64,000 nt of DNA from Paucibacter sp. DJ2R-2 (GTDB taxonomy: Bacteria > Pseudomonadota > Gammaproteobacteria > Burkholderiales > Burkholderiaceae_C): assembly GCF_025717675.1 (NCBI RefSeq), contig NZ_JAJIRT010000001.1:434001-498000 (forward strand). Reading direction: 5' to 3'. Positions 51,877-60,500 of the stretch are shown here, piece by piece. Each line of letters starts with the position of its first letter. Positions within the stretch are counted from its first letter, which is position 1. The position numbers were made by a program, and so were the translations under genes. A model generated the notes under the pieces. It saw nothing but the letters and a program-made list of their open reading frames with translations, ran no database searches and was not told the DNA's origin.

Positions 51877-53409
51877 TCACCACTTGCAGCCGTTCTTGCG
51901 CGCGGCGTCCAGGGCCAGAGGGATCGCCGCCAGCAAGCCCAGCTGCTCGCCATAGGCCTTGCGGCAGTCCTTTTTGCCGGCCGCCTCCATGCTTTCTTCC
52001 AGCTTGGATTTGCGCTCGGGCGGCGGCGGCACCAGATTCAGCAGACCCGAGCTGCCGCGCGATGGCAGCGCCCCGCCCCGCATATCACGGGGCAGATTGA
52101 GGTTGAGGCGCGGCGCATCCGGCGGCGTGGACGCTGGCGTGGCCACATCATGACCCAGCTGCGCCCCCGCATCGGGCGCCCCCTGACCGGGGCGGCTTGA
52201 GGATGAAGGTACGGCCGTGGGCTGGCTGTTGGGGCTGGCATTGCTGCCATTCGATGGGGCGGGCGGGGCCTTGACCGGATTGTTCTGGCTGGCGCTCGGC
52301 TTGGCCTGGGTCTGCGCCCCGGCGTCCGGGCTTCGGGCCGGCGCGCTGTCGGCGGCTTGAGGGCTGCTCTGTACCGCGGGGGCCGCCGCCGCTGGCGCCT
52401 CAGTCTTGGTTTCGCTGATCGCCGTGCTGGGCACGCTGCCGATGCTGGGGCTGCTCAGCGGTGCCACCGGCAGTTGCGGCAGCGCGGCGGCCGCCTCCAC
52501 TGGCGCGCGTTGCTGCGGCAAGGGCGACAAAGCCTCGGATTTGGGCAGCGGCGTCAGCGCCGGCCGGCTGGGCACGGCCAACTGGCGCTCGCGGATCGGC
52601 GCTGTCACCGGCTCGAAAGCCGGCAAGGGCTGGACCGCCTGAGCCTGGGCCGGCAGGGCTTTGGGGGCGCTCAGGTCCTGCGCCGTGGCGCGATTCAGGC
52701 TGCTGGCGACCGGCAGGCTGCGTGTCTGCACCGGTGGGACATAGGCCACGGGCGCTTGAGCGGGCAGGCTGGCGATCGCTGCGGCTGCCGCGCTGTTCAG
52801 CGGGATGGCCTCGGCACGCGCCCGGCTCACAGGCGCTGCGGCGTCCTGCAATCGGGCCAAAGCGCGGGGCGTCATCGGCTCGGGCAAGGGAATGGGCTCA
52901 GGCGTGGGCAGAGCCATCGGCTCCGGCAGCGGCTCTGACTGAGGCACGGGGGTGGTCTTGGGGGTCGCGGTACTGGCCTCCGTCGGGCGGGCCTGATCTT
53001 GCCCGCTTTGCTCCACCGGCTGCGCGGCCGGCGTGGGGTTCCAATCACCCAGACGCGCTGCGCCCGGGCCGGCCTCGCGCGGCTGTTCGGGCCGCACAGT
53101 GCCGCCATGCCGGGCCTGGCGGGCCTGGCCCACCGGGCCGGTCTGCTGCGGGCCAGTGGCGCCGGGCTCGCCGGAACCGGTTTCGAGACGCGGCCCGCGC
53201 AGGGTGACGTTGATGCGCCCCCACACCCCTTCACCCTCGCGGGCCGTGCCGCCCTGGGTGTTGCCGAAGACCAGCACCAACAGCACGTGCAGCAACAAGG
53301 CCAGGGTCAGGCATTGCTGCATGCGCGTGGGCGGCAACTGCCGCAGCGGCCAGGCGGAGCCGGGCGTTCGGACGGGTGCGGCAGAGGCAAGTGCGGGGAG
53401 TCGGAACAT
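51877..53409 (-). CDS. Pro/Ala-rich membrane-anchored protein (TonB-like layout)
   Basis: 510 residues, ATG at 53409. A single N-terminal membrane helix (LTLALLLHVLLVLVFG) is followed by about 400 residues of Pro/Ala/Gln/Ser low-complexity sequence that could span the periplasm. A short conserved-looking C-terminal part has two cysteines (KKDCRKAYGEQLGLLAAIPLALDAARKNGCKW). The layout resembles TonB or TolA but I see no TonB C-terminal motif and no ExbB/ExbD neighbours. Function unknown. Confidence 0.7.
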   Translation of the reverse strand: MFRLPALASAAPVRTPGSAWPLRQLPPTRMQQCLTLALLLHVLLVLVFGNTQGGTAREGEGVWGRINVTLRGPRLETGSGEPGATGPQQTGPVGQARQARHGGTVRPEQPREAGPGAARLGDWNPTPAAQPVEQSGQDQARPTEASTATPKTTPVPQSEPLPEPMALPTPEPIPLPEPMTPRALARLQDAAAPVSRARAEAIPLNSAAAAAIASLPAQAPVAYVPPVQTRSLPVASSLNRATAQDLSAPKALPAQAQAVQPLPAFEPVTAPIRERQLAVPSRPALTPLPKSEALSPLPQQRAPVEAAAALPQLPVAPLSSPSIGSVPSTAISETKTEAPAAAAPAVQSSPQAADSAPARSPDAGAQTQAKPSASQNNPVKAPPAPSNGSNASPNSQPTAVPSSSSRPGQGAPDAGAQLGHDVATPASTPPDAPRLNLNLPRDMRGGALPSRGSSGLLNLVPPPPERKSKLEESMEAAGKKDCRKAYGEQLGLLAAIPLALDAARKNGCKW

Positions 53410-53691
53410 GAAAGGCAGCAGCGCGGGGCAGGCTGAAATGTAGCAAGCCCCAGGGGCCGCTCACCTGGGGCCTGCCCGCACTGCGCGCAGTGCGCATTCG
53501 CTTGGCGCCCCTCCCGCGCCGTGAAGTCTGTCACGCGCCCGGGAAAACCAGCCCCGCAGCCACGGGCTGGTCAAGCGGACTCGGGCGGACTAAGCTGGCG
53601 GCACCACATGAGACTGCCGATGCGCATGTCGAGCGCCAAGCAGTTTCAGCCCGCCGCGTTTCGGGCGCAGCCCCATTTTCCAAGGAACATC

Positions 53692-54063
53692 ATGAAATCC
53701 ACCCTCATCGCCCTGAGCCTGATCGCCCTGTCCTCACTGGCCCAAGCCGCGAGCGGCAGCACGGAAGAAAGCGGCGAAGGCAAGGCCTTGCGCGGCGAAT
53801 GCGCCCAGAAGTACAGCGCCGGCTACGCCCAGCAGGACGCGGCCCGCACGGCCGACAGCAACGAGTACGTCTTCGTTTATCACAAGGGTCAGTACAAGGG
53901 CGAGCATGTGGCCGGCCAGAGCCTGGACTGCACCGAGCGCCAGTACGCGGCCTACCTGAACACGGTCGACCCGACCCGTGTGATGGCCGCCTACCCCACC
54001 GCCGCTGGCCGCCCCAGCATCAAGGGCCCGCGCCTGCCGCGCACGCCCTCGGTCGGCAAGTAA
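53692..54063 (+). CDS. Small secreted protein of unknown function
   Basis: 123 residues from ATG at 53692 after AAGGAA; an in-frame extension to 53521 is not protein-like. The signal peptide is LIALSLIALSSLAQA. The mature part has two cysteines (RGECAQKYSAGYAQ, SLDCTERQYA) and a basic, Pro-rich tail. No family recognised. It converges with the histidine phosphatase gene. Confidence 0.65.
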   Translation: MKSTLIALSLIALSSLAQAASGSTEESGEGKALRGECAQKYSAGYAQQDAARTADSNEYVFVYHKGQYKGEHVAGQSLDCTERQYAAYLNTVDPTRVMAAYPTAAGRPSIKGPRLPRTPSVGK

Positions 54064-54081
54064 GCCAGCAGACTCTTCCAA

Positions 54082-54633
54082 TCAAAGACAGGCCGCCTCT
54101 GCGGCCGGGCTGGGCTCGCCATAGCGCAGCCGTGCCAGGCTGGCCGGCACGCCAGGCTGCGCCGGGAGCCGCAGCACAAAGAGGTGCTGGTAGCTGCTTT
54201 CGCACAGATCCGGCAGACGTTGCCCGCCCAGGGCCGCGATGATGGCCGGCACGGTATTGCTGTGGCCGACGATCAGCAGCGCGCCACCGTCCTGGTGCAG
54301 CACGGCCTCACGAATCTCGCGCAGATGGGCCTCGGCCTCGCCGCGCCGGGCAGCCAGAACCCGCGGTGGCAGTTGCAGCTGCTGCGCCAGCGGCGCCGCC
54401 GTTTCCTGGCTGCGCCGGAATTGGGTGGTGATGATCTGCTTCAGGCCCGCATCGGCCAAGGCCTGGGCCAATGCCTGGGCACGCGCTGCGCCGGCGCTCG
54501 TCAAGCCGGGGTCGCCGGCCGGTTCGGCCGCCCGCTCGGCATGGCGCACCAGGAAGACCAGATCCGCCGCGGCTCGGGCCGGCAGGGGCAGCAAGGCCAG
54601 GCCAGCAGCGGCCCACAGGATGGCGAATTTCAT
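54082..54633 (-). CDS. Secreted histidine phosphatase superfamily protein
   Basis: 183 residues from ATG at 54633 (ATG at 54654 is an alternative). The signal peptide is LWAAAGLALLPLPARAA. The catalytic motif is Arg30-His31-Ala-Glu33 (VRHAE), with the second histidine in IVGHSNTVPAI. The family (phosphoglycerate mutase-like, SixA-type short form) dephosphorylates phospho-histidine, sugar or other substrates; this one would act in the periplasm. Substrate unknown. Confidence 0.87.
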   Translation of the reverse strand: MKFAILWAAAGLALLPLPARAAADLVFLVRHAERAAEPAGDPGLTSAGAARAQALAQALADAGLKQIITTQFRRSQETAAPLAQQLQLPPRVLAARRGEAEAHLREIREAVLHQDGGALLIVGHSNTVPAIIAALGGQRLPDLCESSYQHLFVLRLPAQPGVPASLARLRYGEPSPAAEAACL

Positions 54634-54678
54634 GGGCAAAGCTCTCGCGGGCATCGAACAGCCCGCAGTATCGCCGCC

Positions 54679-55449
54679 TCAGAGCCAGTAGCCGCGCCGG
54701 TCATAGGCGTCGTGCAGGCGCTGCTCGTCGCTGCGCAGCAGCTCTGACGCCGGCTCGTAGGCCGGACTCTGCTTGACCTGGGCGCGCGTCAGCGAGGTCA
54801 GCACCTCGCGGTCGGCCCAGTCGATGCTGTCGATCCAGCGCGTCGAGAGCAGCACCTTCTTGCCACCGGGCCACCAGTTGCGCGTGTCCACCACCAGATA
54901 GCGTATGGCCCAGGACTCGGCGTCGAAGATGAAATCCTGGACATGGCCGATGCTGTCGTCGCTGGCCTGGATGTCGTAACCCGTCACTTCCGCGCTGCTG
55001 CGCAGATGCTGGTCTTCAGTGGGCGTGTGGCGGGCACGCAGCGCGGCGTCTTGCTCGCTCTCCACGCCCTGGGGCAAGGCCGGCGGCCAGAGCGGCAAGG
55101 CCTCCATGCCCCACAGCGCCGAACCGCCCCAATAGGCCGGCAAGGCGTAATAGCCGATGTAGTCGCGCTCATGCTGGCGCGACACCGGCAGGTGGGTGTC
55201 CACGGGCGGGCTCAGTTCCACCTGGCGCCGGCTCAGGCAGACATCGAGCAGCTTGCCGCTGCCCAGGGGCTGCACCACGGCATGGGGTGAGATCAGCACC
55301 TCGCGGCCGGACAACCAGCTGCCGGTGTTGACCACCAGGTAGCGGATGGTCCAGGCCTCGTCATCGAAATAGGCTTGTTTGACCTCGCCGATGGCACCGT
55401 CGCGGGCCATCACCGTGGCGCCGAGCAGCTGTTTGAGACTGTTGAACAT
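54679..55449 (-). CDS. Protein with two PRC-barrel domains
   Basis: 256 residues, ATG at 55449 after GGAGGG. Two PRC-barrel beta domains occur in tandem: residues 1-75 (LLGATVMARDGAIGEVKQAYFDDEAWTIRYLVVNTGSW) and 135-220 (VTGYDIQASDDSIGHVQDFIFDAESWAIRYLVVDTRNWWPGGKKVLLS). The barrels are joined by a Pro/Trp-rich linker. PRC-barrels occur in photosynthetic reaction centre H subunits and RimM, and as stand-alone envelope or stress proteins. No photosynthesis genes are nearby, so a stress role is more likely. Confidence 0.9.
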   Translation of the reverse strand: MFNSLKQLLGATVMARDGAIGEVKQAYFDDEAWTIRYLVVNTGSWLSGREVLISPHAVVQPLGSGKLLDVCLSRRQVELSPPVDTHLPVSRQHERDYIGYYALPAYWGGSALWGMEALPLWPPALPQGVESEQDAALRARHTPTEDQHLRSSAEVTGYDIQASDDSIGHVQDFIFDAESWAIRYLVVDTRNWWPGGKKVLLSTRWIDSIDWADREVLTSLTRAQVKQSPAYEPASELLRSDEQRLHDAYDRRGYWL

Positions 55450-55588
55450 GGCCGAGGCCCTCCGCTGAAGCTTGAAGTCACACCGCCTGCCGCGCAATCG
55501 GCTGGGGTGCGTGTCACTTCAGTCTAGGCAGGCCGGGCTTCTGCAACCGTGCGCTGGCGAACAGCGCGGCCGCTGCTTGCTTTGCGGC

Positions 55589-55954
55589 CTACTTTGCCGG
55601 CTGGGCCGGGGCGGCGCCGGTGGAGCGGGCGACGAAGACGGCCAAGGCATCGATATCAGCGGCACTGAGCTTGTCGGCAAAGCTGGGCATGGCGCCCAAG
55701 CCGGCCCGCAAGACCTTGCGCACCCGATCGGCATCGGGCTTGAGCTCGTCCAGCACCGGCCCGACCTGCCCTTCCGAACCGGCCGCCGCCAAGGTGTGGC
55801 AGACGGCGCAGGCCGGCTGGGTCTGCGTGAACAGCAGCTTGCCTCGGGCCAGCTGCTGGGCCTCATCGGCGGCCAGCGTCAGCGGCGCGGCGGCCAATCC
55901 GGCCACCATCAACAACCAGCGGCGCAACTCAGGCCACCGTGATCGTGACCGCAT
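55589..55954 (-). CDS. Periplasmic c-type cytochrome (SorB-like)
   Basis: 121 residues, ATG at 55954, overlapping the 3' end of the molybdoenzyme gene by 26 bases. The signal peptide is LLMVAGLAAAPLTLAA. There is one haem site, CAVCH (residues 49-53), and a distal Met in GAMPSFADKLS. It would accept electrons from the sulfite dehydrogenase encoded upstream and pass them to the respiratory chain. Confidence 0.88.
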   Translation of the reverse strand: MRSRSRWPELRRWLLMVAGLAAAPLTLAADEAQQLARGKLLFTQTQPACAVCHTLAAAGSEGQVGPVLDELKPDADRVRKVLRAGLGAMPSFADKLSAADIDALAVFVARSTGAAPAQPAK

Positions 55955-57182
55955 GGTCGCGCCAGCTGTTGTTGTTGTAGCCGCTGAGGTTCTCCTCGCG
56001 CTGCTCGGGCTGGACCAGGCCCTGGTCATCGGTGGCACGGCTGGCCAGGGTGTAGTTGCCGGAGGGCAGGCGCACCGAGAGCACGAACTGGCGCCAGGCA
56101 AAGCGACCCAGATCGGGGCCGACCAGGCGAGCGGGGTACCAGTTCTTACCACCGTCCAGCGACACCTCGACACCCTTGATCGCCTGCGTGCCGCCAAAGG
56201 CGACGCCGTGGATTTGCACCAGGCCTTCCTTGAGCGGGCCAGCCTCGGGCAGCGGGCCGTTGATCCAGGACTTGACGCCCATCTCCAGCACCGAGGCCTG
56301 GTCAGGCGCGGCCTTGGCGCCGACCGGCGTCATGCGGTAGCCGTGCGACATGATGCGAGCCTTGGATTCGACCGTCGTGAAGGCCAGGCGCTTGATGTAC
56401 TTGATGTTGTTGACGCCCTGGTAGCCGGGCACGATGAGGCGCAAGGGGCCGCCATGGGCCAGGCTCAGCGGCTCGCCGTTCATTTCCCAGGCCAGCAGCG
56501 CGTCACCCAGGGCCTTGATGGGCACCGAGCGCTCGACCATGACCGTCAAGGGGTCCACGCCCTCAGGCAACTTCTCACCGCCCGTGCCGGTGATGTGCAG
56601 CATGCCGTCTTCCAGGCCGCCCAGGGCCTGCACGACATTGCGCAGCGGCACGCCGCTCCACAGCACGCAGCCGGCGGCGCCGACGGTCCACGGGGTGCCG
56701 CTGGGCTTGCTGGGGAAAAAGCCGCGGCCATTGCCCGAGCATTGCAGCACCGTCGCCACCGTCTCCAGACCCAGGGTCTTGAGCTCGGCCAGGCGCAGGC
56801 TGCGCGGCTGCTTGACGCCCTCGACGGACAGGGTCCAGGCGTCGCGGTCGGCCAGGATGGCGGCGTCGGGCGCTGGCAGGTTGTTGCGGACATAGAGCTG
56901 CGAGCCCGGCGTCAACACGCTGGTGCCGAAGGCGGCACGGCGGGTTTCCAGGGTGCTGCTGCTGTGCACGATCAGGTCGGCCGGATTCTTCCAGGCAGCG
57001 TAGGCGGGCAAGGCCTTGGGGGCTGCAGCGGGAGCAGCAGGCGCTGCATTGGCGGCCGGTGCCGCAGCGGTCTGGGCCGAGGCCGAACCGGCCCAGCTGC
57101 CCAGGCCCACAGCGCCGAGGGCGGAGGCCGTGCCAGTCAGCCACTGGCGTCGTGCGATGGGGTTAGGCTTGGCTTGTTTCAT
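55929..57182 (-). CDS. Sulfite dehydrogenase molybdenum subunit (SorA/SoxC-like)
   Basis: 417 residues, ATG at 57182 with GGGAGA. It has a Tat signal (ARRQWLTGTASALGAVGL). The molybdopterin domain holds the Mo-ligating Cys148 (VLQCSGNGRGFF), GCVLWSGVPLRNVV and GGPLRLIVPGYQG. The C-terminal dimerisation domain has VSLDGGKNWYPARL and the RATDDQGLVQP motif. It oxidises sulfite to sulfate in the periplasm with cytochrome c as acceptor. It overlaps the cytochrome gene and is divergent from the rhodanese fusion, so together they probably process sulfur compounds. Confidence 0.9.
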   Translation of the reverse strand: MKQAKPNPIARRQWLTGTASALGAVGLGSWAGSASAQTAAAPAANAAPAAPAAAPKALPAYAAWKNPADLIVHSSSTLETRRAAFGTSVLTPGSQLYVRNNLPAPDAAILADRDAWTLSVEGVKQPRSLRLAELKTLGLETVATVLQCSGNGRGFFPSKPSGTPWTVGAAGCVLWSGVPLRNVVQALGGLEDGMLHITGTGGEKLPEGVDPLTVMVERSVPIKALGDALLAWEMNGEPLSLAHGGPLRLIVPGYQGVNNIKYIKRLAFTTVESKARIMSHGYRMTPVGAKAAPDQASVLEMGVKSWINGPLPEAGPLKEGLVQIHGVAFGGTQAIKGVEVSLDGGKNWYPARLVGPDLGRFAWRQFVLSVRLPSGNYTLASRATDDQGLVQPEQREENLSGYNNNSWRDHAVTITVA

Positions 57183-57460
57183 CGTTCGGTTCTCCCGAGT
57201 TTTGTGGGGGTGCAGGCACTCGCTGCAGGGCTGAGGCGCATTCTGCATGCGCCGGCCGGGCCAGCCACTCAGGACATTGCCTAGGGCCCGGCAGGCGCAT
57301 TCTGCCGCCTTCTCTATGACGACATGATTTCCGGGCACACTTGCGCCTGCGGGCAACGTACCCGCGGCCAGGTTGTTGCCTTCGGGAGGGGCGATGACCG
57401 CCCTTCTGCCCACCCCGAGGCATAGATCCCGGGCCGGCGGCACCTGAAAGAGATTGCCCG

Positions 57461-58639
57461 ATGCTGACCTTGACCCAACTTCCGAAACTCCTCCGCCACA
57501 GCCTCTGGCTGATCGCCTGCGCCAGCGCCACAGCCCAGGCCGGCCTGAGCGCGGTGGTGGCCGTGGAACCCACGGCCAAAAAGGCCTCCTACAACATCTA
57601 CTTCAGCGCCCTGGACTCAGCCCTGAGCCGGGCCGCAGCCCAGCCGGTGGCGGCCAGCGCCAGCGAAGACCTGGCCGACGTCATGCGCGCCACCCGCAGC
57701 TCGGGTTTCGACATCTTCATCGGCCCGGCCCAGGTCGCCGCCTCGGCCTTGCACCGCGGCTACGAGCTGGTCGGCGCGAGCCAGGCGTCCGAACCCTATC
57801 TGCTGGTCGTGCGCAAAGACTTTGCCGACATCCCCGCACTCAAGACCCGGCGCATCTACCTGCCGCAGCAGGATTCCATTTACACCTATATGGCCCGCGG
57901 CCTGCTCAACCAGGGCGGGCTGTCCATGCAGGACATGAAGGTCCAGCACGAACGCTTTCCGCAAGCCGGCCTGACCGCCCTGCTGCTCGGTGCGGCCGAT
58001 GCCACGGTGGTGACCGCCGGCGACTGGGCGGAATGGTCGGCGCTGAACCCCACCGTCGGACGCGTGCTGGCCAAGACCGACCCAGTGCCGGCCGGTCTGT
58101 CGGTGGTGATCAAGAAAGACCTGCCGGCCGATGTGCGCGCGCGCCTGAGCGCCTGGTTTGCGGCGCCGCCGGCCGGCGTCGGCTTGCCGCCGACCAAGTT
58201 CAAGCCCGAAGCCGGCGAGTACAAGCGTGTCTCCGAGCTTGGCCTGTTCACGCCCACGGCCCTGCCCGGCGTGACCCGCGTCAGCGCACGCGATGCGCAA
58301 AAGCTGCAGGCCCAGGGGGCCTTGCTGATCGACACGCGCACCGAGAAGGAGTTCGCGACGCGCCACATCCCTGGCGCCGTCTGGGCCCCCTATGTGGAGA
58401 AGAGCCTCAAGGACATCGCCTTCAACGCCGCGCAGGACGATTTCAGCGCCCTGGGCAAGATCGACAAACTGGACACCAACCGCGCCGTCATCTTTGCCTG
58501 CAATGGCGCGGAGTGCTGGAAGTCCTACAAGGCCGCGCGCGTGGCCCAGCAAAAGGGCTTCAAGAAGGTGCATTGGCTGCGCGGTGGTCTGCCCGAGTGG
58601 GAAGCTGAAGGCCTGCCGGTGCAGAACGCGGCGCCCTGA
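57461..58639 (+). CDS. PhnD-like binding domain / rhodanese fusion
   Basis: 392 residues, ATG at 57461. A Sec signal peptide (SLWLIACASATAQA) is followed by a periplasmic binding domain of the phosphate/phosphonate (PhnD) type (residues 30-255: YNIYFSALDSALSRAA; GPAQVAASALHRGYELVGAS; LLLGAADATVVTAGDW). Residues 275-385 form a rhodanese domain with active-site Cys347 in the loop CNGAECWKS. Rhodanese transfers sulfane sulfur. Divergence from the sulfite dehydrogenase genes links it to sulfur oxidation in the periplasm. The combination of domains is unusual. Confidence 0.85.
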   Translation: MLTLTQLPKLLRHSLWLIACASATAQAGLSAVVAVEPTAKKASYNIYFSALDSALSRAAAQPVAASASEDLADVMRATRSSGFDIFIGPAQVAASALHRGYELVGASQASEPYLLVVRKDFADIPALKTRRIYLPQQDSIYTYMARGLLNQGGLSMQDMKVQHERFPQAGLTALLLGAADATVVTAGDWAEWSALNPTVGRVLAKTDPVPAGLSVVIKKDLPADVRARLSAWFAAPPAGVGLPPTKFKPEAGEYKRVSELGLFTPTALPGVTRVSARDAQKLQAQGALLIDTRTEKEFATRHIPGAVWAPYVEKSLKDIAFNAAQDDFSALGKIDKLDTNRAVIFACNGAECWKSYKAARVAQQKGFKKVHWLRGGLPEWEAEGLPVQNAAP

Positions 58640-58659
58640 CTACGGGCCAGCGCAGCACT

Positions 58660-59475
58660 TCAATCGAGACCGTAGCGGCGCCGAATCTCGCGTAACACGC
58701 CGCGCGCCTCCAAGCGCCCCAAGGCCTGGTCGAGCAGCTGCGCCTCCGCCTCGTTGACGCTTTTTCCGCTCAGCATGAAGGCCACCGGGGCGCGCACCAT
58801 GCCAAAGGGCATGAGCTGCAGCACCATGTCCTGCTGCCGGGCCAAGTCCAGCAGCGAAGCCACATCCCCCAGGATCAGAAGCGCACGCTGACGCTGCAGC
58901 ATGGCCACGCCCTTGCCATGGGTCTCGAACGGTTCCAGCAGCCCGGCCTCACGCAGCGGCGCGCGCCAGGGCTCGAAATCCGGCCCCAGCCGCCCGGCAT
59001 TGAGCACCAGCAAAGGCGTGCGCGTGCGCAGCACATCCTCGAAGCTGCTCAGGCGCGCCGCCGGTGCGGGCAGCTCGCGGCCTTGCAGGCTGCGCAGGGC
59101 CAGCACGCCCAAGACCTCGTCGCGGTAGGTCCGGGTGTAGCGCACGCCAGGCGCGGGCGGGTGCCTGGGGGTGGCGGCCAGGATCAAGTCGATCTCACCC
59201 TCCTGCAGCTGCAGAATGCGCCGCCGCCGCGGCAAAGGGTCCACCCATTGCAGGCGGCAACCGGTCTCATTCATCAGCGCTTGCAGGATTTCAAAATCCA
59301 TGCCGCTGTGCGTCCCGCCCTCCTGATAAACGAGGTAGGGCGGCCAGCTTGCGCGAGTGATGCGCAAGGCGTGACGGCAGCCCGCGCCCCACGCTGCGCT
59401 CATGCTGAACAAGAGCAGCAGAAGGAGGAGCGCGACATGAATCCGCGCCGATCGAGGGCGAGCGAGGCAGTTCAT
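58660..59475 (-). CDS. Orphan periplasmic solute-binding-like protein
   Basis: 271 residues from ATG at 59475 (the upstream frame to 59610 is not protein-like). The signal peptide is ALLLLLLLFSMSAAWG. The mature part fits the SBP_bac_3 pattern (LRITRASWPPYLVYQEGGTHSGMDFEILQALMNETGCRLQWV; LQLQEGEIDLILAATP; TRTYRDEVLGVLAL). No ABC partner genes. It lies 94 bases from a second such gene on the same strand. Ligand and role unknown. Confidence 0.75.
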   Translation of the reverse strand: MNCLARPRSARIHVALLLLLLLFSMSAAWGAGCRHALRITRASWPPYLVYQEGGTHSGMDFEILQALMNETGCRLQWVDPLPRRRRILQLQEGEIDLILAATPRHPPAPGVRYTRTYRDEVLGVLALRSLQGRELPAPAARLSSFEDVLRTRTPLLVLNAGRLGPDFEPWRAPLREAGLLEPFETHGKGVAMLQRQRALLILGDVASLLDLARQQDMVLQLMPFGMVRAPVAFMLSGKSVNEAEAQLLDQALGRLEARGVLREIRRRYGLD

Positions 59476-59569
59476 GATCGGAGAGCGTGGCGGCAAGAGC
59501 ACATGGCGTGGCACGAGCGATGCACTGACCATAGCGCAAAGCCGACCTGCCGGGGCCGGGCGCAGACCC

Positions 59570-60379
59570 CTACTTGAGATAACGCTGATGCAGGCGGGCG
59601 ACGCTGCCATCAGCCACCAGCTGCTGGTAGGCCCAGAGCCAGCGCTCGACCTCGGCCTCGGCCATGCGCAGGGAGACGCCCATGTACAGATCGGCTTCGC
59701 CCAGGCTTGCCAGGGTCAGGAACTCGCTGCGCAAATAGCCATTCAGTTCGATGGCCGCATTGAGCATGGGCGCGCCAGCATAGATGGCCGTCAGCATGCC
59801 GCCGCGCAACATGCGCAGGAGGTCGCGGTAGTCTTTGGCTTCGATGATGTGGCTGAAGCGCTCGGCCTGTAGGTTGCGAATGATGGGCGAGCCGCGCAGC
59901 ACACCGATGCGAGCGGTACGCAATGCAGCCAGGCCCCGCACGCGCTCGTCGGCGCGGCCGACAAAGCTGTAGCTGACATGCATGAGCAAGATCAGCCAGC
60001 GGAACTTGTGCTCGCGGTCGGGTGTGCGCGCCAGGGGAAAGACGCCGCCGGCCTCGCCAAGCTCCACCATGCGTACGGCCCGCGCCCACGGAAAGAAGAC
60101 CACGGAATCACGGCGGCCCAGACGCTCCGCCATCAGCCGGGCCAGGTCATAGGCATAGCCCTCGGGGCCTTGCTGGCCCTGCCAGGCAAACGGCGGCAGG
60201 TCACCGGCCACCCAGCTCAAAGCCGGAGCTTCTATCGCAGTTGGAGCGCCGGCAGCGGACGCCTCGTTCGGACTCTGCCCAGCCTGCGCCGGGGGCGACG
60301 GAAGCAAGGGCAGCGCTGCGAGCGCACAGACCTGGCGACGAGAGCAGACCGTGTCCATCGATGGCCGCGAACGCTCCAT
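59570..60379 (-). CDS. Orphan periplasmic solute-binding-like protein
   Basis: 269 residues from ATG at 60379 (ATG at 60358 possible). The signal peptide is VCALAALPLLPSPPAQAG. SBP_bac_3 pattern: LPPFAWQGQQGPEGYAYDLARLMAERLG, then FFPWARAVRMVELGEAGGVFPLARTPDREHKF, and IEAKDYRDLLRMLRGGMLTAIYAG. The PWARxxRMVE motif is shared with the gene at 19897-20697. No transporter genes are adjacent. Confidence 0.75.
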   Translation of the reverse strand: MERSRPSMDTVCSRRQVCALAALPLLPSPPAQAGQSPNEASAAGAPTAIEAPALSWVAGDLPPFAWQGQQGPEGYAYDLARLMAERLGRRDSVVFFPWARAVRMVELGEAGGVFPLARTPDREHKFRWLILLMHVSYSFVGRADERVRGLAALRTARIGVLRGSPIIRNLQAERFSHIIEAKDYRDLLRMLRGGMLTAIYAGAPMLNAAIELNGYLRSEFLTLASLGEADLYMGVSLRMAEAEVERWLWAYQQLVADGSVARLHQRYLK

Positions 60380-60500
60380 GAGGCGCTCGCCCTGTCTTTT
60401 TCACCCTAGCAGCCTGTGCCAGCTGCTTTGGCGGGAGGTTCCCTGTTCGGGCGACTTTAGCACCGGTCCGCGCGCACAGCGCCCTGAAAACACGGAAGGC

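Noticed and set aside
54091-54107. GGCCGC/GCGGCC hairpin as terminator between the convergent genes
   Set aside because: It lies inside the 3' end of the histidine phosphatase gene and has no T-run.
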